Shown: positions 43,238 to 52,102 of the stretch, in pieces
Layout of the letters: every line of letters starts with the position of its first letter
Numbering within the stretch: position 1 is the stretch's first letter
NCBI RefSeq assembly: GCF_900113415.1
Contig: NZ_FOPH01000006.1
Coordinates: 62,001-126,000, forward strand
Reading direction: 5' to 3'
DNA length: 64,000 nt
Source of the DNA: Oribacterium sp. WCC10
Lineage (GTDB): Bacteria; Bacillota; Clostridia; Lachnospirales; Lachnospiraceae
Made by a program: the position numbers and the translations under genes
Notes under the pieces: model-generated
What the model saw: the letters and a program-made list of their open reading frames with translations, nothing else
The model's database searches: none
What the model was told of the DNA's origin: nothing

Positions 43238-43292
43238 TTGACAGCAGTTCAATTTGAGCTTAAAATACAAAATATCGCAAAACGTATGTTTT
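43238..43292 (+). promoter_or_regulatory. recA promoter with SOS-box candidate
   Basis: TTGACA (43238-43243), 17-base spacer, TAAAAT (43261-43266). AAAACGTATGTTTT at 43279-43292 has perfect 5-base arms around four bases. It fits the Firmicutes LexA-site layout (AAC-N4-GTT core), placed between transcript start and ribosome binding site. Confidence 0.7.
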
Positions 43293-43305
43293 ATGGAGGA
43301 CACAC

Positions 43306-44388
43306 ATGGCTAAGACCAGTAAAGCCCCGGTTAATATGAACCAGGATCATGAAGAGAAATTAAAGGCACTGGATGTTGCCTTGACACAGATAGAAAAAAA
43401 CTTTGGTAAGGGTTCGGTTATGAAGCTGGGAGATTCAGCAGCAAGCTTCAACATAGAGACCATACCTACAGGCTCACTCTCTTTGGATATTGCTCTTGGA
43501 GCAGGCGGATTTCCAAAGGGAAGAATCATTGAGATATACGGACCTGAGTCTTCAGGTAAGACAACACTTGCATTACATGCAGTTGCAGAGGTTCAGAAGC
43601 GTGGAGGCATAGCAGGATTTATCGATGCCGAGCATGCACTTGACCCTAAGTATGCTCAGGATATCGGAGTTGATATCGATGATCTCTATATCTCTCAGCC
43701 GGATTCGGGAGAACAGGCTCTTGAGATTGCTGAGACTATGGTGCGTTCAGGTGCTATGGATATACTTGTTATCGACTCTGTTGCAGCTCTTGTGCCAAAG
43801 GCCGAGATAGATGGAGAGATGGGGGATTCTCATGTAGGACTTCAGGCAAGACTCATGTCACAGGCTCTTCGTAAGCTTACAGCTATCATAGCGAAGTCAA
43901 ACTGTATACTCATCTTCATCAACCAGCTTCGTGAGAAGGTAGGTGTTATGTTTGGAAGCCCTGAAACTACAACAGGTGGACGCGCACTTAAGTTCTATGC
44001 ATCTGTGAGACTTGATATACGTCGAGTTGAGACGTTGAAGCAGAATGGAGATGCTTCAGGTAACCGTGTAAGAGTTAAGGTTGTCAAGAATAAGATCGCT
44101 CCCCCTTTCAAACAGTGTGAGTTCGATATTATGTTTGGAGAAGGTATATCCAAATCAGGTGATGTGCTTGATCTTGCGGTCAATGAGAACATTATTGATA
44201 AGTCCGGCGCATGGTTTGCGTATAACGGTGAAAAGATAGGTCAGGGTCGTGAGAATGCAAAGGAGTTCCTGAAGGCAAATCCTAAGATCATGGCAGAGGT
44301 TGAAGGCAAGGTTCGAGAGAAGTACGGACTTCCTAAGGATGATTTTGAGGAGACTGAAGCTGATTCTTCAGAAGAAACTGAAAACTAA
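43306..44388 (+). CDS. recA: Recombinase RecA
   Basis: DNA strand-exchange protein and SOS co-protease. Walker [10 protein letters not shown] is at residues 79-87. Walker B is [16 protein letters not shown], with loop 1 [23 protein letters not shown] and loop 2 [27 protein letters not shown], all fully conserved. Length 360 residues includes the acidic C-terminal tail ([12 protein letters not shown]) typical of RecA. GGAGG ribosome binding site. recX follows, as in most Firmicutes and Proteobacteria. The upstream palindrome suggests LexA control. Confidence 0.98.
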   Translation: MAKTSKAPVNMNQDHEEKLKALDVALTQIEKNFGKGSVMKLGDSAASFNIETIPTGSLSLDIALGAGGFPKGRIIEIYGPESSGKTTLALHAVAEVQKRGGIAGFIDAEHALDPKYAQDIGVDIDDLYISQPDSGEQALEIAETMVRSGAMDILVIDSVAALVPKAEIDGEMGDSHVGLQARLMSQALRKLTAIIAKSNCILIFINQLREKVGVMFGSPETTTGGRALKFYASVRLDIRRVETLKQNGDASGNRVRVKVVKNKIAPPFKQCEFDIMFGEGISKSGDVLDLAVNENIIDKSGAWFAYNGEKIGQGRENAKEFLKANPKIMAEVEGKVREKYGLPKDDFEETEADSSEETEN

Positions 44389-44401
44389 GATATAAATAGA
44401 T

Positions 44402-44437
44402 GCCGGACATCCCGAGTAGGGATGATCCGGCTATTCT
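44402..44437 (+). terminator. Stem-loop between recA and recX
   Basis: GCCGGA-CATCCC / GGGATG-A-TCCGGC with a five-base loop and one bulge, followed by TATTCTTAACT. The weak T tract suggests partial termination, which would keep recX well below recA. Confidence 0.65.
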
Positions 44438-44523
44438 TAACTGTATAGAGTGGACAATCAGACTGAAATATGCGCTATTTAAATAGTAGGATGGCAAAAT
44501 ATTACGATAAAAGGAGTATTGAG

Positions 44524-45084
44524 TTGAAAACACTGGATGATTTATTGAAGGATTACCCACAGGAAGTATCTAAGTACAATATGGATCCTGGTAAGATGAC
44601 GGAGCATGACAAACTTCTTAACCGGTGTAAAGAGAGGTGCCTGTATCTTCTTGAGCAATCCGCTAAAACAGAATCAAGGATCAGAGAAAAACTCGTCAAG
44701 TCGGGAAAGTATGACGAAGATATAATTGATGAGGCTATTGATTTCCTGAAGAAATATGACTATATCAATGACCTTCGGTTCGCTCAACAACTCATAAAGC
44801 AGTATTCCGGTACAAAATCTTTGCGGGAGATAGAACAGAAACTTTATCAAAGAGGAGTTGAAAAGAGATGCATTAAGGCGGCCATATCTTCTTTCAAGGA
44901 GAATGAGGAATTGTCCGGAGATATGGAGATGAAAGCTGTCAAAGCAGCAATAAGAAAGAAATATAAAGATACGTCATGTCTTTCTCCGGATGAGAAAAGA
45001 AAACTGTATGCATCACTTATGAGGAAAGGTTTTTCTTATAGGCTTGTTTCCAAGGCATTATCCATAGATGAAGACTACGATTGA
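44524..45084 (+). CDS. recX: Regulatory protein RecX
   Basis: RecA-binding inhibitor that caps RecA filaments. The three-helix RecX repeats are visible: ESRIREKLVKSGKYDEDIIDEAIDFLKKYDYINDLRFAQQLI, followed by KSLREIEQKLYQRGVEKRCIKAAI and the third repeat near the C-terminus. I chose the TTG at 44524 (LKTLDDLLKDYP) because AAGGAG ends 7 bases before it. An in-frame ATG at 44470 would add 18 residues and lacks a ribosome binding site. About 186 residues. A membrane protein gene follows 13 bases downstream. Confidence 0.87.
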   Translation: MKTLDDLLKDYPQEVSKYNMDPGKMTEHDKLLNRCKERCLYLLEQSAKTESRIREKLVKSGKYDEDIIDEAIDFLKKYDYINDLRFAQQLIKQYSGTKSLREIEQKLYQRGVEKRCIKAAISSFKENEELSGDMEMKAVKAAIRKKYKDTSCLSPDEKRKLYASLMRKGFSYRLVSKALSIDEDYD

Positions 45085-45097
45085 ACAGGTTTAACGG

Positions 45098-45778
45098 ATG
45101 AATATGATTTCGAAATATAAAAGCAATACAGACAGGGTAATTGTTACATTTGGAGTTGTGTTTCTGATGATGGAGATCTGGAAACAGATTATGATTTGGA
45201 AGGTCGAGTTTGGAGGAAGGTATGAGATATGGTATTTTCCGTTTCAGCTTTGCTCTATGCCTATGTATCTTTGCCTCCTGTATATGGCTTTGAAAGAGAT
45301 TAAGTGTACGAAAAGATTTAGAGCTGCGATACTCACTTTCATACGGGATTATGGATTTCTTGGCGGAATTATGGCACTCATAGTGCATGACGGTCTTATT
45401 CACCAGGGATTTCCGTTATTGACGGCCCACGGATTTATATGGCATGTGCTTATGCTATTGTTGTCGATATATATTTCGTTTAAACATATATCGCTTAAGG
45501 GAAATTCAGGATTTGCAAGTACACTTCCGCTTTTTATGATTCTGTCAGTCATTGCAGAGGTTATAAATGTCATTTTCCACAATTTTGGTGATTGTGATAT
45601 GTTCTATATTTCTCCCTATCATAACAGTTCTCAGATGATTTTTGATGATATCGATTCCGTGATAGGCAGACCGTTGGGAATTATAGTTTATCTTATATCA
45701 GTGTGTGCCGGAGCATTTGTAGTTCATTTTGTCCTAGATGCATTTTTTGAAGCGAGGGTGAATAATGAAACAAGATGA
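45098..45778 (+). CDS. YwaF-like membrane protein (TMEM164 family)
   Basis: 226-residue protein with about six transmembrane helices. The early GGRYEIWYFPFQLCSMPMYLCLLYM and later HDGLIHQGFPLLTAHGFIWHVLMLLLSIYI resemble the YwaF/TIGR02206 family of integral membrane proteins, distantly related to vertebrate TMEM164. A conserved cysteine and histidines (FQLC, AHGFIWH, NCHF-like DCDMFYISPYH) could be catalytic, since TMEM164 has been described as an acyltransferase, but in bacteria the function is unknown. It is likely co-transcribed with recX. Confidence 0.7.
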   Translation: MNMISKYKSNTDRVIVTFGVVFLMMEIWKQIMIWKVEFGGRYEIWYFPFQLCSMPMYLCLLYMALKEIKCTKRFRAAILTFIRDYGFLGGIMALIVHDGLIHQGFPLLTAHGFIWHVLMLLLSIYISFKHISLKGNSGFASTLPLFMILSVIAEVINVIFHNFGDCDMFYISPYHNSSQMIFDDIDSVIGRPLGIIVYLISVCAGAFVVHFVLDAFFEARVNNETR

Positions 45779-45788
45779 AAATAAATTG

Positions 45789-45826
45789 TTGACAATCTAA
45801 AATGGATTGTGTACAATCAAAATGTA
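45789..45826 (+). promoter_or_regulatory. trxB promoter with candidate OhrR operator
   Basis: TTGACA (45789-45794), 17-base spacer, TACAAT (45812-45817). TACAATCAAAATGTA at 45812-45826 matches 12 of 14 fixed positions of the B. subtilis OhrR box TACAATTNAATTGTA and covers the -10. Two ATTGT-NN-ACAAT dyads (45785-45796 and 45806-45817) also overlap the -35 and -10. Confidence 0.65.
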
Positions 45827-45981
45827 AGTTAGATTTAATTAACAAGGACACTAATATCCGGGATATTAACAGGTTTCTCCCTATGTAGGCTTTGTGTCCG
45901 GTGATATAAAGACGTTGATTATACGCTCTTTCTCCATGGATTTGTCGGGGCGACGGCGTTGTAAAGGAAGGAGGATTTTTT
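45824..45981 (+). other. Long structured leader of trxB
   Basis: About 158 untranslated bases. Outer pairing GGACAC (45846-45851) with GTGTCC (45894-45899) encloses a tight hairpin TAATATC-CGG-GATATTA (45852-45868) and a C-rich loop. GTCGGGGCGAC gives a second small hairpin near 45944. It matches no riboswitch class that I recognise. Confidence 0.4.
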
Positions 45982-46893
45982 ATGTATGATATAATAATTG
46001 TCGGAGCCGGCACAGCCGGACTGTCAGCTGCCATATATACGGTTAGAGCAGGAAAGTCGGTACTTGTGCTGGAAGCATCAGCATATGGTGGCCAAATTAT
46101 AAATACACCGGATATCGAAAACTATCCGGGTATAGCACATATTTCGGGATTTGATTTTGCAACCGGTCTTTACAATCAGGCCAAAGACCTGGGGGCCGAG
46201 ATAAAGTTCGAGAAAGTTGTCGGTATAGAGACAGATGGATCTGAGAAGGTTATTAAAACATCTCAGAGAGAGTACAGGGCTAAGGCTGTTATTCTTGCAA
46301 CCGGAGCCAGAAATCGTTCCCTCGGACTTCCGGATGAGAAGGAACTTGTCGGTAAAGGCATTTCCTACTGTGCTACTTGTGACGGAATGTTTTATCGAAA
46401 CAGGGTTGTTGCTGTAAGTGGTGGAGGAAATACCGCTATAGAGGATGCACAGTTCCTTTCTAACTACTGTGCAAAGGTTTATGTGGTTCATCGCAGGGAT
46501 AAGTTCAGAGCGGATCAGAAAGAAGTGGAACGCCTTAAAGCAAAAGACAATGTTGAATTCATTTTGAACAGTAACATAACAAAACTGATTTCCGATGATA
46601 TGGGGCTTACGGCTATAGAAGTTACGGATAAAAACAGCAATGATGTTAAGAACATTGAGGTATCCGGGCTGTTCGTTGCCATTGGGCAGGCGCCTGACAA
46701 TTCTTCATTTGAAAATCTGGTGAAGCTTGACGAAAAGGGCTATATAGAGGCCGGAGAAGATCTTAAAACAGGAACTGATGGTATTTACACAGCAGGAGAC
46801 TGCCGGACAAAGTCAGTAAGACAACTTACTACAGCGGCATCTGACGGAGCGGTGGCTGCACTTGCTGCCTGCGGATATATTGATTCATTGTGA
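45982..46893 (+). CDS. trxB: Thioredoxin reductase-like flavoprotein
   Basis: NAD(P)H-dependent disulfide reductase of 303 residues. The FAD-binding motif VGAGTAGLSAAIY is at the start. The redox pair Cys130/Cys133 is in SYCATCDGMFYRN, the NADPH-binding block VSGGGNTAIEDAQFL is near residue 155, and the second FAD site is GIYTAGDCRTKSVRQLTTAASDGAVAA at the C-terminus. The HRRDKFRADQ motif, similar to the NADPH phosphate-binding HRR of classical enzymes, supports NADPH use. AAGGAGG ribosome binding site. Glutathione peroxidase and an OhrR-type regulator follow, pointing to peroxide defence. Confidence 0.93.
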   Translation: MYDIIIVGAGTAGLSAAIYTVRAGKSVLVLEASAYGGQIINTPDIENYPGIAHISGFDFATGLYNQAKDLGAEIKFEKVVGIETDGSEKVIKTSQREYRAKAVILATGARNRSLGLPDEKELVGKGISYCATCDGMFYRNRVVAVSGGGNTAIEDAQFLSNYCAKVYVVHRRDKFRADQKEVERLKAKDNVEFILNSNITKLISDDMGLTAIEVTDKNSNDVKNIEVSGLFVAIGQAPDNSSFENLVKLDEKGYIEAGEDLKTGTDGIYTAGDCRTKSVRQLTTAASDGAVAALAACGYIDSL

Positions 46894-46908
46894 TTAAAGG
46901 AGAAGATC

Positions 46909-47463
46909 ATGACAAATATTTTTGATATTAAGGTTTTAGATAAGGATAGAAATGAAACAACACTTTCTGAGTACAAGGGAAAGGTTCTTCTTATTGTGAA
47001 TACAGCAACAGAGTGTGGTTTTACACCACATTATGAGCAGCTTCAGTCTATGTATGAGAAGTATAAGGATGAAGGGCTTGTGATTCTTGATTTTCCGTGC
47101 GACCAGTTCGGGCATCAGGCACCGGGAACAGAGCAGGAAATAGCCAAATTCTGTTCAAGCCGTTTTGGGGTTAATTTCCCTATGTATGCAAAAATTGATG
47201 TAAATGGTGAGAAGGAGACAGAACTATTCAGATACCTTAAGGATGCACAGGGCTTCAAGGGGTTCGGAGAGGGGAAGACTGCTGAGTTTATGAAGGGTTT
47301 TGTGGCTAAGGAACATCCTGATTATGAGTCTACCTCAGATATTAAGTGGAATTTTACAAAATTTCTTATTGACAGAGACGGACAGGTCATTGATAGATTT
47401 GAACCCACTATGGATATGGCTCTTGTAGAAGAAAAGGTAGCATCAGTTATTAAAAAAAGGTAA
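46909..47463 (+). CDS. Glutathione peroxidase family protein (thiol type)
   Basis: 184-residue peroxidase that reduces hydroperoxides. Catalytic block LLIVNTATECGFTPHYEQLQ has Cys36 (not selenocysteine). The conserved glutamine region is FPCDQFGHQAPG, and WNFTKFLIDRDGQVIDRF carries the catalytic Trp-Asn motif. In bacteria without glutathione such enzymes usually take electrons from thioredoxin, which fits the thioredoxin-reductase gene 15 bases upstream. AAGGAGAAG ribosome binding site. Confidence 0.93.
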   Translation: MTNIFDIKVLDKDRNETTLSEYKGKVLLIVNTATECGFTPHYEQLQSMYEKYKDEGLVILDFPCDQFGHQAPGTEQEIAKFCSSRFGVNFPMYAKIDVNGEKETELFRYLKDAQGFKGFGEGKTAEFMKGFVAKEHPDYESTSDIKWNFTKFLIDRDGQVIDRFEPTMDMALVEEKVASVIKKR

Positions 47464-47584
47464 ACAACTATTCTATTTTGTGAAATATAATTGCATGTAT
47501 CAATCGGTTGTGATACTATATCGGCGATTTAAGATATTTACACTGTGTCGTGTAAAAATATAGGTATAGAACAGGATGATTGGA

Positions 47585-48037
47585 ATGGCAGATAAGTATG
47601 AGTCATTAAAAATCGAAAATCAATTATGTTTTCCGCTTTATGCATGTGCAAAAGAAGTAGTGCGGAGGTATAAACCTTTTTTAGACAGATTGGATCTCAC
47701 ATATACTCAGTACATAGTTATGATGGTTATGTGGGATAAGAAGAGAGTGAATGTTAAGGAACTGGGAGAGAATCTTTATCTTGACTCCGGTACACTTACG
47801 CCGCTTCTTAAACGTCTTGAAACGAAGGGACTTATAAAAAGAGAACGGTCTCATGAGGATGAGCGCGCATTGGATGTGAGTATAACCCCAAAGGGCGAGA
47901 TGCTGAGAGAGGATGCGGTTCAGGTTCCTGAGGAGATGGGAAGCTGTATAAAGCTTACTAAAGAAGAGGCTTCGACCCTGTATCGCCTGTTATACAAGAC
48001 TCTTGACTGTGTAGAAGAGTCAATGAAACAAAAGTAG
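47585..48037 (+). CDS. OhrR-type MarR family peroxide sensor
   Basis: Winged-helix regulator of 150 residues. With the start at ATG 47585 the sequence reads MADKYESLKIENQLCFPLY, placing the cysteine at residue 15, exactly the position of the redox-sensing Cys15 of B. subtilis OhrR. This supports choosing 47585 over the ATG at 47576. DNA-binding wing region: NLYLDSGTLTPLLKRLETKGLIKRERSHEDERALDVSIT, typical of OhrR. It follows the peroxidase by 121 bases. A sequence close to the OhrR box covers the trxB -10, so it probably represses the trxB-peroxidase genes until oxidised. Confidence 0.88.
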   Translation: MADKYESLKIENQLCFPLYACAKEVVRRYKPFLDRLDLTYTQYIVMMVMWDKKRVNVKELGENLYLDSGTLTPLLKRLETKGLIKRERSHEDERALDVSITPKGEMLREDAVQVPEEMGSCIKLTKEEASTLYRLLYKTLDCVEESMKQK

Positions 48038-48042
48038 ATTTC

Positions 48043-48077
48043 AAGTCGCTAAATCCTTGATTTAGCGGCTTTTTTTC
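48043..48077 (+). terminator. Intrinsic terminator after the ohrR-like gene
   Basis: GTCGCTAAATC-CTT-GATTTAGCGGC with one wobble, followed by seven T. Confidence 0.9.
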
Positions 48078-48094
48078 TGACTTTTACAGTCTTT

Positions 48095-48106
48095 CGGGAC
48101 CGCCCC
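48095..48106 (-). repeat. GGGGCGGTCCCG motif, second copy
   Basis: CGGGACCGCCCC on the plus strand, the exact reverse complement of the 12-mer at 6466-6477. It is GC-rich inside AT-rich intergenic sequence. Confidence 0.4.
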
Positions 48107-48112
48107 TTTTTA

Positions 48113-48141
48113 TTGACAGTGACTGTTATTTTATATAAAAT
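48113..48141 (+). promoter_or_regulatory. rny promoter
   Basis: TTGACA (48113-48118), 17-base spacer, TAAAAT (48136-48141). The leader to the GTG start is about 140 bases. Confidence 0.78.
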
Positions 48142-48288
48142 GTAATGGTTAAGTTAAGATTATATTGATGACAATATAACTTTATATATAAATAGAATTG
48201 GACAGGGTTAAGACAGGTAACATGAGTTTTAGCTTTTTCACATATCTGTTTGTACATTAACAACAAAATAGTGAAGGAGGTACACAAA

Positions 48289-49839
48289 GTGTCCCCATTT
48301 GTAATTACAGCTCTTATAGCAGCGGCTGCTGTTTTGGGCATAGCTATGTTTCTTGCCGGTCAAAATAAAGCAAAGTCTGATTATGAGAAGGTAGTTGGGT
48401 CTGCTGAACAGAAGTCCAGAGAAATCATAGATGATGCTATAAGAACAGCTGAGAACAAGAAACGTGAAGCTCTTCTGGAGACAAAGGAAGAGGCATTAAA
48501 AGCAAAAAATGACTTGGATAAGGAAATCAAAGACCGTCGTAAAGAGGTATCAGATCTCGAACACAGGATGTTGAAGAGAGACGAGGCTTCTGAAAAGAAG
48601 GCTGCCAATCTCGAGCAGAAGGAGCAGGAACTCCAGAAGCGTCAGGATAAGATAAACAAGAGAGAAGTAGAAGTTGAGGAACTTCATAATCAGAAGGTGA
48701 CAGAGCTTGAGAGAGTGTCAGGTCTCACAAGAGATCAGGCAAAAGCAGAACTTCTCAAGTCTCTTGAGGAAGATACAAAGCATGATTACGCCATGATGAT
48801 TCGTGAGCTTGATAATCAGGCGAAGGAAGATGCAGAGAAGAATGCACGAAACTATATCGTGGATGCGATACAGAGATGTGCAGCTGATCAGGTTACTGAG
48901 TCTACAGTATCTGTAGTACAGCTTCCTAACGATGAGATGAAAGGACGTATCATCGGAAGAGAGGGTCGTAACATACGTACACTTGAGCAGCTTACCGGAG
49001 TAGAGCTTATAGTTGATGATACACCGGAGGCGGTAGTCCTTTCAGGATTTGATCCTGTAAGAAGAGAAGTTGCAAGAATAGCTCTTGAGAAGCTTATAGT
49101 TGACGGCCGTATTCATCCAGCAAGGATAGAGGAAGTTGTTGAAAAGGCTCAGAAGGAAGTCGATGAGACTATCCGTGAGGAGGGAGAGGCAGCAGTACTT
49201 GAAGTTGGTGTACATGGTCTCAATCCGGAACTTGTAAAGCTTCTTGGTCGTATGAAGTTCAGAACATCTTATGGACAGAATGCTCTCAGACATTCTGTTG
49301 AGGTGGCACAGATTTCTGGACTCCTTGCAGAAGAACTTGGACTTGATGTTCGTATGGCCAAGAGAGCCGGTCTGCTTCATGACATAGGTAAAGCTATAGA
49401 TCATGATGTGGAGGGTACACATGTTCAGCTTGGCGTTGAGCTTTGCAAGAAGTATCATGAGCCTGAAGTAGTTGTTAACACGGTTGCTTCGCACCACGGT
49501 GGTACAGAGCCAACATCACTTGTGGCTTGTATCGTAGCTGCAGCAGATGCGATTTCAGCAGCAAGACCGGGCGCAAGACGTAAGTCGCTTGAGACTTATA
49601 CAAATCGTCTTAAGGAACTTGAGGATATTACAAACTCATACAAGGGTGTTGAAAAGTCCTTCGCGGTTCAGGCCGGTAGAGAGGTTCGTATCATGGTTGT
49701 TCCAGATCAGGTATCAGATGATGATATGACTATCATGGCACATGATATGGCAAAGCAGATTCAGGATCAGATGCAGTATCCTGGAGTAATAAAGGTAAAT
49801 ATCATTCGTGAGTCAAGAGCAGTTGACTACGCAAAGTGA
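48289..49839 (+). CDS. rny: Ribonuclease Y
   Basis: Membrane-anchored endoribonuclease that starts mRNA decay in Firmicutes. It starts with GTG at 48289 (GAAGGAGG then 8 bases), giving 516 residues. An N-terminal anchor [19 protein letters not shown] is followed by a long charged coiled coil (about residues 25-200), a KH domain ([28 protein letters not shown]), and an HD domain with [18 protein letters not shown] and [12 protein letters not shown], the catalytic His-Asp. An upstream in-frame ATG at 48250 would bury the ribosome binding site. Well conserved and typical. Confidence 0.96.
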   Translation: MSPFVITALIAAAAVLGIAMFLAGQNKAKSDYEKVVGSAEQKSREIIDDAIRTAENKKREALLETKEEALKAKNDLDKEIKDRRKEVSDLEHRMLKRDEASEKKAANLEQKEQELQKRQDKINKREVEVEELHNQKVTELERVSGLTRDQAKAELLKSLEEDTKHDYAMMIRELDNQAKEDAEKNARNYIVDAIQRCAADQVTESTVSVVQLPNDEMKGRIIGREGRNIRTLEQLTGVELIVDDTPEAVVLSGFDPVRREVARIALEKLIVDGRIHPARIEEVVEKAQKEVDETIREEGEAAVLEVGVHGLNPELVKLLGRMKFRTSYGQNALRHSVEVAQISGLLAEELGLDVRMAKRAGLLHDIGKAIDHDVEGTHVQLGVELCKKYHEPEVVVNTVASHHGGTEPTSLVACIVAAADAISAARPGARRKSLETYTNRLKELEDITNSYKGVEKSFAVQAGREVRIMVVPDQVSDDDMTIMAHDMAKQIQDQMQYPGVIKVNIIRESRAVDYAK

Positions 49840-49842
49840 TTT

Positions 49843-49883
49843 AAAATGGTCTGCACGCCATTCTGGCGTACAGACCATTTTTG
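49843..49883 (+). terminator. Intrinsic terminator after rny
   Basis: AAAATGGTCTGCACGCC pairs with GGCGTACAGACCATTTT apart from one mismatch, followed by T. Confidence 0.92.
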
Positions 49884-50357
49884 TATTAACAGATCAGGAT
49901 ATATTTGAATAGAATTACTTGAGGAATACAACAGGATAAGCGGAAAAAGAAATTATCGGATTTTATAATTGGCTAATGTTAGATACAATCAAACAAGTTG
50001 AAAGTAAACCATTGCCTTTTTGGCGTTGGTTTGGTAAAAACTATCTAACAAATGTAAACAAAAATGAGGAGACCCCGGTTGGCTCTCGCCAAACCGGGGC
50101 AATTATGAAAAATTTTATATTGGGAAAAATAACCACAAATTAGAAGAAACAGTCGAAGCGTTTGTTCATATTTGCTATGATATTAATGATAGTATCGAAT
50201 TGTGAATAATTTATGAACAAAAATTAAATATTTTAATTTGTATTGAACGATTTAAGTGTCAAAAGAGGCAACAGAGCATTGTATTGATTTCTGATACTTA
50301 TATTGTCAGGTCCCTGTAAACATGCGAATCATATTTCGCAATTTGATCGGAGGTTGT
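49884..50357. other. Structured intergenic region between rny and the pyrophosphatase
   Basis: 474 bases without a credible gene. It contains three inverted repeats: AAACCATTGCC-TTTTT-GGCGTTGGTTT (50006-50032, imperfect); CCCCGGTTGGC-TCTC-GCCAAACCGGGG (50073-50099, one bulge, very GC-rich for the area); and TTTGTTCATA (50161-50170) with TATGAACAAA (50212-50221). On the minus strand the second hairpin is followed by TCTCCTCATTTTTGTTT, so it could be a minus-strand terminator or small RNA end. GGAGG before the ATG at 50358 is the ribosome binding site. Confidence 0.5.
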
Positions 50358-52070
50358 ATGGCAAAAGAAAAAAATAAGATTTCACATAATACTGAACGAG
50401 AGGTGTTGGTTACAGGTCACAGAAATCCTGATTCGGACTCCATATGTGCAGCAATTGCATATGCAAGATTAAAAAACAAAATTACTGATTCAGAGAGATA
50501 TGTTCCTTGTCGTGCCGGTGAGATTTCAAGAGAAACAGCATTTGTTCTCGATTACTTCAAAGTAAAAGAGCCAAGACTCATAACAACGGTGAAGACACAG
50601 GTGAGTGATATTGAGTATCGCAAGACACCTGGAGTGGACAGAGACATGTCACTTAAGAAGGCATGGACGCTTATGAATGAGGGAAGCTTCGTTACGCTTC
50701 CTGTAGTTACAGCTCACAATACCCTTGAAGGTGTCATAACCATTGGCGATATTGCAAAGTCATATTTCAATGTTTATGATTCACATATTATTTCCAAGGC
50801 ACACACCAAGTTTGCCAACATTCAGGAGACTCTGGAAGCTACGGTTGTGACAGGTGACATGAGCCGTTGCTGTACAGACGGTAAGGTGCTTATCGCTGCA
50901 GCCAATCCGGAGATGATGTCTTATTATATAGAGAAACACGATATAGTTATCCTTGGAAACAGAGCTGAGAGCCAGCTTTCTGCCATGGATAACGGAGCTG
51001 ACTGTATCATCATTTGCGAAGGTGCAAATGTTTCACCGACCATCAAGAGTCTTGCGGAAGCAAATGGCATGATTATCATGGTTACAAGCTATGATGCGTA
51101 TACAGCGGCAAGACTTATAAACCAGTCCATGCCTATCAGCTATTTTATGACTACAGATGGGCTTATCACGTTTACAGAGGATGACTTCGTTGATGATATG
51201 AGAGATATCATGGCGTCCAAGAGACATCGTGACTTTCCTATAATGGCCAAGGATGGAGCATATCTTGGAATGGTATCTCGTAGAAATCTCCTTGGTAATC
51301 ATGGCAAGCAGGTTATACTTGTGGATCATAATGAACCCGGGCAGGCTGTTGAGGGTATTGAGGCGGCTGATATCCTTGAGATCATAGACCACCATAAGAT
51401 TGCAACTGTACAGACTATGTCTCCGGTTTATTTCCGAAATCAGCCGCTTGGTTGCTGTTCAACCATCATCACTCAGATGTATAAGGAGAACAATATCGAA
51501 ATCGATACCCAGACTGCAGGACTTCTTATGTCTGCGATCATTTCCGATACACTCCTTTTCCGATCACCGACATGTACTCCTCTTGATGAGAAAACAGGAA
51601 GAGAACTGGCAGAAATTGCAGGTGTTGATATAGAGAAGTATGCATTCTCGATGTTTTCGGCCGGCTCCAATCTTAAGGGTAAGACTGTAAAGGAAATTTT
51701 CTATCAGGACTTCAAGCATTTCAGTGCGGGAAAGGTTGAGTTTGGTGTAAGTCAGGTAACAAGTCTTAACAAGGATGAGCTTGAAGAGTTCAAGGACGGG
51801 CTTGAGGATTTTGCGAACAATGCACTCAAGGTTGAGGGAATTGACATGAGCTTCATCATGCTAACCAATATTCTTGACAGAAGTACAGATCTTCTTGCAG
51901 TCGGTCAGGGGGCAGGGAAGCTTATTGCCAATGCCTTTGGCGTAGAACCTGTCAGAAGGGAAGCAAAGGACGGAAATACAGAGGACTGTTGGTCAGTTAT
52001 ACTTCCGGGCGTGGTATCAAGAAAGAAGCAGCTTGTTCCGCCACTTACACTTTTTGCTGAGCAGATGTGA
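50358..52070 (+). CDS. Manganese-dependent inorganic pyrophosphatase with CBS and DRTGG domains
   Basis: Family II pyrophosphatase of 570 residues, about 260 longer than the plain type. The DHH domain begins VTGHRNPDSDSICAAIAYA and resumes with VDHNE and EIIDHHKIA. Between them a regulatory insert holds a CBS pair (about 75-135 and 250-300) split by a DRTGG domain (about 140-245). The C-terminal DHHA2 domain closes the active site. CBS-pyrophosphatases of Clostridia are controlled by adenine nucleotides and diadenosine polyphosphates. I chose ATG 50358 (GGAGG upstream) over 50322. A kinase-like gene follows at once. Confidence 0.92.
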   Translation: MAKEKNKISHNTEREVLVTGHRNPDSDSICAAIAYARLKNKITDSERYVPCRAGEISRETAFVLDYFKVKEPRLITTVKTQVSDIEYRKTPGVDRDMSLKKAWTLMNEGSFVTLPVVTAHNTLEGVITIGDIAKSYFNVYDSHIISKAHTKFANIQETLEATVVTGDMSRCCTDGKVLIAAANPEMMSYYIEKHDIVILGNRAESQLSAMDNGADCIIICEGANVSPTIKSLAEANGMIIMVTSYDAYTAARLINQSMPISYFMTTDGLITFTEDDFVDDMRDIMASKRHRDFPIMAKDGAYLGMVSRRNLLGNHGKQVILVDHNEPGQAVEGIEAADILEIIDHHKIATVQTMSPVYFRNQPLGCCSTIITQMYKENNIEIDTQTAGLLMSAIISDTLLFRSPTCTPLDEKTGRELAEIAGVDIEKYAFSMFSAGSNLKGKTVKEIFYQDFKHFSAGKVEFGVSQVTSLNKDELEEFKDGLEDFANNALKVEGIDMSFIMLTNILDRSTDLLAVGQGAGKLIANAFGVEPVRREAKDGNTEDCWSVILPGVVSRKKQLVPPLTLFAEQM

Positions 52071-52102
52071 TGACATAAATCTTGAGAGGAGATCAGGATC
52101 CG

